Shown here: positions 28,358 through 35,895 of the stretch, piece after piece
Position numbering within the stretch: the first letter of the stretch is position 1
Layout of the letters: every line of letters begins with the position of its first letter
Assembly: GCA_010909725.1 (NCBI GenBank)
Contig: JAACMV010000016.1
Coordinates: 845,501 to 909,500, forward strand
DNA length: 64,000 nt
Source: Picochlorum sp. 'celeri'
Lineage: Eukaryota; Chlorophyta; Trebouxiophyceae
Reading direction: 5' to 3'
Position numbers and translations under genes: made by a program
The notes under the pieces: generated by a model
Told to the model about the DNA's origin: nothing
What the model saw: the letters and a program-made list of their open reading frames with translations, nothing else
The model's database searches: none

Positions 28358-30568
28358 TTAGTAGTTCGAACCAACTTTACGGAAATGAACAGCTGCTGGC
28401 GTTGCCTCGTCCAGCACTTTTCCATCCTGCACTGTTGCATACAAGAGCCAGTGGTCACCAGTTTCCATCCTCTGCGACACTTCACACTCCAAATATGATG
28501 CTGCATCAGTTAATATGATAGCACCCGAGGACTCGGACCGCTCCGTATTGAGGTTGGCAAATCTATCTTCGCCAGGGGCAAACTGTTTCACCATCTCCCT
28601 CATAATGGGACGGTCTCTGCCTTCAGCTAATACATTCAACACAAACTTGCCCCCAATAGGTAACAGCGATTCAATCGCTCTGTCCTTTTTAACAGCCACA
28701 GTAAGTCCTGGGGGATCAAAAGAAGCCTGGGACACCCACGATGCCAACATGCCACTCTCAGCATCCCCATCCTTTGCAGTCAACACACACAAGGACCCAA
28801 TAATCCTTCCCGTCGCCAACAATGTGCCCGAGGCATTCTCTGCGACAGACAACTTCTGAGCTGCAGTCTTCTCTCGTATTCTGATATTTTTCTTCACTGT
28901 CTGAGCAAGGTCTGTACCACTCTGCTCACAAATTTGAAGCATGGCCTCTGTTGGCTTGAATTTGCAGCGGATTGATGGAAAGGCAAATGGAAATGCTGCA
29001 TCTTTGAGCTTCCCTTCCATCATATCAACAGCCTCACCACTCCATCCAAAGCTACCAAATACACCACATGGAATTTTATTCGTCGCTCCCACTCTCATCA
29101 CTGTGCCCAAGGCTGTCTGAACCTGTGTAGGCATGTGCCCTCCCAGCGTGGGGCTTCCAATCACAAAGCCATCACTCTTGCTAATCGCCTCTTCGACCTC
29201 ATCCGCTCCACATTGCTCCAAGTTCAACGTATTAACTCCAACACCTGCTTTTGTAATACCTCTCGATATCGCTTGAGCCAAAGCAGCAGTGTTTCCATAC
29301 GCAGATGCATACAAAACTGCAACACTACTAGAGTCCACCAAGTCGATCTGTTCCTTTGTCCACTCTTTGTACCTCATCCACACTTGCATGACACTAGATC
29401 GAATCACTGGTCCATGGATGGGACAAATGTACGACACTGCGAGCGGCTCTGGAATCCCATCATCTGCCCCCATGACAGCATCATTCACCTCGTTCAAAAA
29501 TGATTTGAGTGGGGCCAGCATAGCATCCATTGCCGGATTCCCAACACGTGGAGTTACTTCATTAATCTTCAGCTTATCCAACGCTCGAGACACCTGACGA
29601 GCTGCTGGTGCCAACATACAATCAAAGTAGTATTTCACTGAGTCTCCATGCTCACCCCATCCGCCGTCATCAAACGGACTGGATCCAGGCTCGGCTGCCT
29701 CATGCGCCGCAAAGAAACTTGAAGAAAACAGTATTTGATCCATCGATGAATGGACTGCCACCAAATCAGGCCACCGCGGGGTAGGAATTGGCACAAACTT
29801 CAAAACCTCTCCACCACCAAGACCAATGGTTGTGCTTCCCGTCACAAACGTGATAGTCGCATGCCCATCGACAAGCGATTTTAGCTCTTCATCTGCATTA
29901 CATCTATCCTGCAAAAGTTGACCTGCTACTTTCGACAGATAGACGCGAATCTTCTCATTCTTTGATGCAATGTGCCTCAGCACAGAAACAAGCGCAGGAA
30001 TCCTCTCAGGATTCAATCGAGTGATAACAACAGCATCCAGGGAATCCAACACGCCTAAATCTCTCAACCACTCTGTAATATCGTACTCGTATGCAGCACT
30101 TGGAAGATCGATCAATATCCTATCCTTGTTTGGATTCAACACCTGCTGTGTCTTCACCAGATAAGAATTGGTGGTAGTCCCCTTCTTCTGCCCAAATTGA
30201 ATCTCAGGCAACCGCTCTGTACAAGTAGCACGGAGAAGATCCACATTGGCCGTCACAGCTATGCTCTCAAGGTGCACTGGATACGTCTTCTTTGGTGGAG
30301 GTTTCTCCCCAGGGGGCAACTGCGATGCCACATCTGATTGCTGCACTGCCGCACATTGGAGCGATCTTGTTCCATTAAAATTCTTAGATTTCGAGGATCT
30401 GTTTCGACAGATCGGGGCCATGCCTCGAATGCTATGCGTGGTCACCCTATCTTGTCCTCTTGTCGGAACCACTCTAGGAGAGGTCCCGGCCCCTGATTTC
30501 TGGGCATATATGCACCGATTTCCACTCATATCTACTAAACAGTATTTAGAATAGCCATCGGAGATCAT
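28358..30568 (-). CDS. FLVA: Flavodiiron protein FLVA (Flv1-like)
   Basis: 736 aa, no intron. Plastid enzyme that with FLVB reduces O2 to water using electrons from photosystem I, protecting against fluctuating light. A transit peptide of about 75 aa (rich in S, R, K) is followed by the metallo-beta-lactamase-like domain (about 90-400), a flavodoxin domain (VAVLYASAYGNTAALAQAISRGI) and a C-terminal flavin-reductase domain (MLASWVSQASFDPPGLTVAVKKDRAIESLL). The classical H-x-E-x-D-H iron ligands are replaced by R-L-N-P-E-R, and the later HWPD is RWPD. This non-canonical set is what distinguishes FLVA/Flv1 from FLVB/Flv3. The partner FLVB is 1.7 kb away on the other strand, beyond an FKBP gene. 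Confidence 0.95.
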   Translation of the reverse strand: MISDGYSKYCLVDMSGNRCIYAQKSGAGTSPRVVPTRGQDRVTTHSIRGMAPICRNRSSKSKNFNGTRSLQCAAVQQSDVASQLPPGEKPPPKKTYPVHLESIAVTANVDLLRATCTERLPEIQFGQKKGTTTNSYLVKTQQVLNPNKDRILIDLPSAAYEYDITEWLRDLGVLDSLDAVVITRLNPERIPALVSVLRHIASKNEKIRVYLSKVAGQLLQDRCNADEELKSLVDGHATITFVTGSTTIGLGGGEVLKFVPIPTPRWPDLVAVHSSMDQILFSSSFFAAHEAAEPGSSPFDDGGWGEHGDSVKYYFDCMLAPAARQVSRALDKLKINEVTPRVGNPAMDAMLAPLKSFLNEVNDAVMGADDGIPEPLAVSYICPIHGPVIRSSVMQVWMRYKEWTKEQIDLVDSSSVAVLYASAYGNTAALAQAISRGITKAGVGVNTLNLEQCGADEVEEAISKSDGFVIGSPTLGGHMPTQVQTALGTVMRVGATNKIPCGVFGSFGWSGEAVDMMEGKLKDAAFPFAFPSIRCKFKPTEAMLQICEQSGTDLAQTVKKNIRIREKTAAQKLSVAENASGTLLATGRIIGSLCVLTAKDGDAESGMLASWVSQASFDPPGLTVAVKKDRAIESLLPIGGKFVLNVLAEGRDRPIMREMVKQFAPGEDRFANLNTERSESSGAIILTDAASYLECEVSQRMETGDHWLLYATVQDGKVLDEATPAAVHFRKVGSNY

Positions 30569-31461
30569 TCGGGCATCTTTAGGGTCGCATCGTAGGAGTC
30601 AGAATTACTTAGTGTGGGTTACACCACCAGCCTGGGAGTTCCCGCTCAATGGAGGGGCTGGATCGAATCCGTCCATTGCAATTGGGGGGCCCCGCTCCAG
30701 ACATCATTTACAATAGAAGGAATCAAGATAAAAGTACGGTATAAGAACAACTACAAATGACCAAATTTCGACTCAAATCAACTCTATCTGTGATTAGAAA
30801 CCCACCAACGCAGGGAAGAGACCAGCTGGTCTCTGCAGTGTCAGAGTAACTCTAAACACACAGGTAAAATAAACAACCGTGATCCAGAGCACACATTTCC
30901 AGCCAGGAGTATCCATTCAAAGAAAGCAGTTGCATCACATGTCCATACTGCTGGTGACCAATATATATATATAAGAGAAGACATTCCAATTCTAAATAGA
31001 ATGTTCCTGAAACATACAAATTCATACAAGATGGAAGAGCACTGTCATATTCTCCCAGAGCCCTGCTCATGCGGTGTGAGCCCACACCGGGAGGTTTGAA
31101 AAACAAAGCAATCACCAGACCAGCCACGAGGATTGCTCATGAATGATAAAAGCCACATAATATGCTGGTCAACAGGGTTCACAATAAACCCAGCAAGATA
31201 AAGACGATATTCGAAAGGAAAAAGCTCAAGAGGACTCCCAGACTGGTGCTGCAACCCACACTACTGTAATTAACAATTGCTACTTTCGGTTCTTTTTGTC
31301 CGGACACATCTCCATCCATGGTTCATTTTTCATTTCGTGAGAGACACTACCTGTCAAAAAAAAAGACTTGTTATGTGATGACACGTCACATAAAGCATGT
31401 CATGCATTCTGTTCTACGATGTGGAGATCATGTTGCAATACACAGTCTTCTGCTACGTGTG
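30569..31461. other. Large non-coding gap between FLVA and FKBP genes
   Basis: 893 bp with no credible coding frame, between two reverse-strand genes that elsewhere in the window would be 100-330 bp apart. It holds the 18-bp perfect palindrome AGAGACCAGCTGGTCTCT (30817-30834) and the odd palindrome AGAGT-A-ACTCT (30843-30853). A nested hairpin pairs ACATTC (30981) with GAATGT (30999) around ATTCTA-AA-TAGAAT (30989-31002), and a 7-bp hairpin CGGTGTG-AGCC-CACACCG spans 31072-31089. A structured RNA gene is possible but I cannot name one. Confidence 0.5.
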
Positions 31462-31944
31462 TTATCCAGCAAGTGCCATCAGGTTTGCAACCAAAGCAAC
31501 CAAAATGGGCAACGCAATTATGGCATCGCTCGATCCACTGTTGATATCCAACAACTTGACTTCAAAGTTTATCGTGGTATTTGGGGGAATCACATCTTCA
31601 GCTCCTTTCTCTCCGTATGCCAACTCTGGAGGAATCCCTAGAAATCTCTCTTCTTCAATACACATTCCAGGAATCCCCTGCTCCCAACCTTGGATCACCG
31701 ACCCATTGCCGAGAAGGAAAGTGAAGGGAGTGCCCATGTCATAGCTCGATTCGAACACGGTTCCATTCACAAAACTCCCGATGTAATGAACAGACAAAAG
31801 ATCTCCATTCTCTGCCGTACCAAGAGAGCAATCACCTTGGCGTATGATGGTCTTGTTCAACACGGGTTCGGCAACCACGGCCGACCCCAAGGCCAACAGC
31901 ATTAAAATAATAATTCGGGTCATGTGTCTCGCTACTACGAGCAT
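31462..31944 (-). CDS. Secretory-pathway FKBP-type peptidyl-prolyl isomerase, possibly GPI-anchored
   Basis: 160 aa. A signal peptide (MTRIIILMLLALGSAVVAEP) precedes one FKBP domain (about 35-135): GDLLSVHYIGSFVNGTVFESSY, FLLGNGSVIQGWEQGIPGMC, LGIPPELAYGEKGAEDVIPPNT and INFEVKLLDI. The Tyr, Phe, Trp and Ile residues of the drug-binding pocket are kept, so isomerase activity is likely. After the domain comes a small-residue stretch (NSGSSDA) and a C-terminal hydrophobic tail (IIALPILVALVANLMALAG) that ends the protein. This is the layout of a GPI-attachment signal, though a tail anchor is also possible. ER FKBP2-type enzymes usually end in a retention signal, absent here. The gene lies between FLVA and FLVB. 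Confidence 0.9.
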   Translation of the reverse strand: MLVVARHMTRIIILMLLALGSAVVAEPVLNKTIIRQGDCSLGTAENGDLLSVHYIGSFVNGTVFESSYDMGTPFTFLLGNGSVIQGWEQGIPGMCIEEERFLGIPPELAYGEKGAEDVIPPNTTINFEVKLLDINSGSSDAIIALPILVALVANLMALAG

Positions 31945-32272
31945 TCCAACTTTTTACAAGAATTGACCTTGGGTTTAGTTACTTTACTACCTGTAGTATA
32001 TAAAATATGCACTCATTGTTGCCCGAATGGCGAATGTTTTGTACCTTCGGCACAAGATATCTCGCGAGATATCTCACGAAACTTTCGTGATATTTGAAAT
32101 ATCGATGCATCGATGCATGCATCTCAGATCTGAGATCTAGATCTCTAGAGATCTCTGGAGCTCGATCGAGTCGATCGAGATTGGACATGTACGAGACTGC
32201 ATTCCTCCAACAAGGCATTACGTGACATAGATTTTTATCTTTCGACCCAAACAAGATTGAATTGTATTCGAG
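31945..32272. other. Divergent FKBP/FLVB intergenic region
   Basis: 328 bp, dominated by the palindrome chain at 32055-32179 (separate entry). A further inverted repeat TACTAC-CT-GTAGTA lies at 31985-31998. No gene. Confidence 0.6.
32055..32179. repeat. Chain of at least ten edge-to-edge perfect palindromes
   Basis: Checked pair by pair: 20 bp at 32055-32074; TCACGAAA-C-TTTCGTGA at 32074-32090; GATATTT-G-AAATATC at 32089-32103; ATCGATGCATCGAT at 32101-32114; GATGCATGCATC at 32112-32123; ATCTCAGATCTGAGAT at 32121-32136; GAGATCTAGATCTC at 32132-32145; AGATCTCTAGAGATCT at 32139-32154; AGAGATCTCT at 32147-32156; GAGCTC at 32158-32163; a 19-nt odd palindrome at 32161-32179. Each unit overlaps the next by 1-8 nt, except one unpaired base at 32157. 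No known element type fits. Confidence 0.92.
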
Positions 32273-34222
32273 ATGATTGGGTGTGCAGAGCGGGGATTTC
32301 TCCCCATGGCACGGGCTGTTCCTCGAGGCACTTTGCAGCATTCAAAGCAGAATAGAGCATTGGACCAATCTCGATGTCAAAGAAATGAATTTATGAATAC
32401 ATTTTTCAACCCTAGAACAATGGGAATCTGTTGCAAGGTGGCGAGTGATAGCGAGGTATCCCAAGGTGGTGTGGTACAGGACTGTGGACTGCACACGACA
32501 GAGGATGGCCGTCGACTGCAGGTGGTGGTTGCGGATATGGGACTGGATACGATTACTATTAGGTGTTTGGACTGGGACAGAGATCGTTTCGATATCGAAT
32601 TTGGTCTGCAGAATGGAACAACATACAACAGTTATCTTATTTTTGGAGAAGACAAGACCGCCCTGGTGGATTCGTCTCATGAGAAATTCCGCGAGTATTA
32701 CATGCCTGTTCTTAAGCAAGAACTCGAGTCTCGAGGAAGAAGGCTGGATTATCTGATTGTGTCGCACACAGAACCTGATCATAGTGGATTGACAAGGGAT
32801 GTTGTTGAAACATATCCTGGGGTACAAGTGATTGGTTCAAAAGTGTGTATTGCATTCCTCGATGGTCTGACGCATGTACAGATGGATACGCGTGTCGTTA
32901 AAGGAGGTGATACTGTTGATCTTGGAGGTGGGCATGTGGTTGAGTTTGTCATTGCACCCAACCTCCATTGGCCTGATACAATGTTCTCATACGATCACGC
33001 AAGTCACATCATGTTCACATGTGATGCGTTTGGTATGCATTACTGCTCTGGAGATCCGTATGATACGGATTTGAAGCTTTTGGATGACCATTATCGCTTT
33101 TACTATGACTGTTTGATGAAGCCAAATGCAAGGTCGGTGACAACGGCATTGAGAAAGGTCAAGGACTTGCCATACCAGTTGATCGGGAATGGCCATGGTC
33201 CATTGCTCAAATACAATGTACCAGAAATGGTGAATCGATATCAGAAATGGAGCGAAGCGACTGCGACAAAATCAACGTCTGTGCTTGTGTTGTATTCTTC
33301 AGATTATGGATACAGTGACAGGTTGAGTCAGACATTGGCGAGAGGTATCACCAAGGCTGATGTGCCGACTGAAATGATGGATTTGTTATCTGTGGATCCG
33401 CAAGAACTCGTTGAAGCTGTGGGCAGATCTGCTGCCATTGTACTGATGGCATATCCATCGGAGAACAGTGAGGCTAAAGCATCCATGGGTACGCTTCTCT
33501 CAGCTGTGAAGAGCAAACAGACGGTGGTTATTGCTGAGAGTTTTGGAGGGAATGATGAGCCAGTGGATCAGCTGCGCACAGCTTTCCTCGGGGCTGGTTT
33601 GGAACCATTCATGGACCCGCTTCGTGTGAAAGATGTTCCAAATGAGAATGTGTATCAATTGTTTGAAGAATGTGGAACAGATTTGGCACAGTCATTGACG
33701 CAGAAAGATTCTATTGCGCGAAAGAAAACAGCCATGTCTGGTGATGTGGCAAAAGCATTGGCTCGTGTGTCTGGAGGATTGTATATTGTCACTGCTGGAT
33801 TGGCAACTTCGAGTGGGTCTGCAAAGGGAGCCATGGTCGCCTCATGGGTGTCCCAGGCATCCTTTGAGCCCCTCGGAATCACAATTGCTGTTGCAAAAGA
33901 TCGTGCCATTGAGTCGTTGATGCAAGTGGGGGACAATTTTGTGCTAAACTGCTTGGGAGAAGGAGAATATTCTCACATCATGAAGCACTTTTTGCAACGA
34001 TTCCCTGCAGGCGCTGATCGTTTCGAGGGAATCGGATGGCATATTGCTGAGAATGGAAGTCCTGTGTTGGATGACGCGATTGCCAATATCGAATGCAAAG
34101 TGGTCAGTCGGATGGAAGCCGCTGACCATTGGGTCACCTATGCAGAGGTTACCAATGGCAGTGTTGCAAAGGCAGATCAACGCACTGCTGTCCATCGACG
34201 AAAGATTGCGAACTATTATTAA
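32273..34222 (+). CDS. FLVB: Flavodiiron protein FLVB (Flv3-like)
   Basis: 649 aa, no intron. Same three-domain layout as FLVA: beta-lactamase-like di-iron domain, flavodoxin (VLVLYSSDYGYSDRLSQTLARGI) and flavin reductase (MVASWVSQASFEPLGITIAVAKDRAIESLM). Here the di-iron ligands are intact: SHTEPDHSG, then NLHWPD, CDAFGMHYC and GNGHGPLL. That canonical set defines FLVB/Flv3, the catalytic partner of the FLVA/FLVB heteromer in chloroplast O2 photoreduction. The first 60 residues (MARAVPRGTLQHSKQNRA and onward, few acidic residues) look like a transit peptide. The gene is driven from the palindrome-rich 328-bp divergent region and ends 27 bp from the citrate synthase stop. Confidence 0.95.
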   Translation: MIGCAERGFLPMARAVPRGTLQHSKQNRALDQSRCQRNEFMNTFFNPRTMGICCKVASDSEVSQGGVVQDCGLHTTEDGRRLQVVVADMGLDTITIRCLDWDRDRFDIEFGLQNGTTYNSYLIFGEDKTALVDSSHEKFREYYMPVLKQELESRGRRLDYLIVSHTEPDHSGLTRDVVETYPGVQVIGSKVCIAFLDGLTHVQMDTRVVKGGDTVDLGGGHVVEFVIAPNLHWPDTMFSYDHASHIMFTCDAFGMHYCSGDPYDTDLKLLDDHYRFYYDCLMKPNARSVTTALRKVKDLPYQLIGNGHGPLLKYNVPEMVNRYQKWSEATATKSTSVLVLYSSDYGYSDRLSQTLARGITKADVPTEMMDLLSVDPQELVEAVGRSAAIVLMAYPSENSEAKASMGTLLSAVKSKQTVVIAESFGGNDEPVDQLRTAFLGAGLEPFMDPLRVKDVPNENVYQLFEECGTDLAQSLTQKDSIARKKTAMSGDVAKALARVSGGLYIVTAGLATSSGSAKGAMVASWVSQASFEPLGITIAVAKDRAIESLMQVGDNFVLNCLGEGEYSHIMKHFLQRFPAGADRFEGIGWHIAENGSPVLDDAIANIECKVVSRMEAADHWVTYAEVTNGSVAKADQRTAVHRRKIANYY

Positions 34223-34248
34223 TTGTGCTCTTTATTATTACATGCAAT

Positions 34249-35862
34249 TTAGTACCAATTCGTACCAGCAATGCGCCGTTTATACGCTGCAGAGGGCTGA
34301 ACAGCAGACAAATCGTCACCAGCTGTGCGTTCTCCCCGTTGTGACAAATCCACATAATCTCTGTACCATTCACCACAATAGTCCTGCTGTGGTCTTACAA
34401 TCTTGGTATCTGGATCTTCCAACGTTTCCTTCCAATGCGCTAAATATCCTGTCACGCGTGGCACAGCAAACAAGACTGTAAAGAACTGAGGAGGAAATCC
34501 CATGGCTCTGTAGACCAGTCCAGAGTAAAAATCCACATTCGGATACAACTTTCTCTTCACAAAGTATTCATCTGACCGTGCGACCTTTTCCAGTTCCATC
34601 GCAATTTCAATCAACGGATCTCTGCCGACGATAGAAAACACCTCATCAGCAACCTGACGGATAATCTTGGCCCGAGGGTCATAATTCTTGTACACCCTGT
34701 GCCCAAAACCAAACATGATTTCCTTCCTAGCTTTCACATCTTCAATAAAAGAAGGAATATTAGATTTATCTCCAATCCTCTCGAGCATTCTAAGAACAGC
34801 TTCATTCGCCCCTCCATGCAATGGACCATACAAGGCCCCAACAGCACCCTGAATGACAGTATACACATCCACCCCAGAAGATGCCAAATGACGAGCAGCC
34901 GACGTAGAGCAGTTCAACTCATGCTCTGCATGCAGCAAAAACAACACATCCAAGGCCTTTGCAAGCCTTGGATTCGGCACATAGGATGATCTATTCGAGG
35001 AATCCAGCATGTATAGAAAATTCTCTGTATACCCTAATTTCTGATTAGGCGGCGCTGGCCGCCTTCCAGACGCTCTGTGATACGCATACGCTGCAAGAGT
35101 GGGTATCTTTCCGATCAATCGAACAATCTGTTTATCAACAACATCCTTTGACTTGTACACATGCTGACCAGACAGAGCTGGGTTTTGCTCCGGATGACAC
35201 GTTGACAATGCAGCAAGACCCGTCAGCAACACACCCATGGGGTGTGCATCATGAGGCAACGCTTCAATAGCGTCCTCTACCGCAATTGGCAACGCAGAGT
35301 GCCTCATGACAGCCTCTTCCCAATGCCTCAACTGCTCTGCCCCAGGGAGGTGACCATAAATGACAAGATAAGACACTTCCAAGAGATTAGATCGCTCCGC
35401 CAACTGCTCAATAGGGTACCCACGGTACCTCAAAATCCCAGCCTCGCCATCAATATACGACACACTGCTCTTGCATGCAGTTGTATTCACATACCCATTA
35501 TCAAACGTTCGAAGCCCAACCCCATCCCCTCCTGCCCGAATCTGCTTCAATGCTGTCCCCTGTATCGTCCCATGCTCTGATATCGACACATCATACTGTT
35601 TACCAGTCCGTCCGTCCTTGATATGGAGGACGCCACCCCCTCCCCCAGGACTGGGTCTCTCACTTTTGTTCGACCTGCATTCATCCATAGCATTACCTCA
35701 ATACACTCGCCCATTCCCAAAACCCAAATTAATATACACATACCTATTGTTTTGTCCCGTAGATCTTGTCGTATTCTGAAGAAGAGACTCTTGCGTTTCG
35801 TCGACATTCGAATCTTTGCCGACGTGTCGGTGAATAACAGCGAGTCTTTGATGAAATGACAT
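34249..35862 (-). CDS. CSY: Peroxisomal (PTS2) citrate synthase
   Basis: Condenses acetyl-CoA with oxaloacetate, here predicted for the peroxisome/glyoxysome. Two exons, 35862-35744 and 35674-34249, with a 69-nt intron (GTATGT donor, AATGCAG acceptor), give 514 aa. Exon 1 encodes [14 protein letters not shown]; the nonapeptide RLAVIHRHV fits the PTS2 pattern R-L-x5-H-(L/A/F) except for Val at the last place, and compares with RLAVLSAHL of plant glyoxysomal enzymes. Catalytic blocks are present: [25 protein letters not shown] and [14 protein letters not shown]. The sequence around [15 protein letters not shown] is typical of the plant peroxisomal/bacterial-like type. The start codon is only 33 bp after the stop of the upstream phosphatase gene on the same strand. 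Confidence 0.93.
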
Positions 35863-35895
35863 TTTTCACATCCAAAATAGTATACAAAACAATAA

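Noticed and set aside
30600..30720. Initiator-tRNA-like T arm (GGATCGAATCC)
   Set aside because: Stem halves do not pair and no anticodon arm or D arm is present.
31045..31160. H/ACA snoRNA-like double hairpin ending in ACA
   Set aside because: Hairpins are short and the H box is only a loose match; not enough to call a gene.
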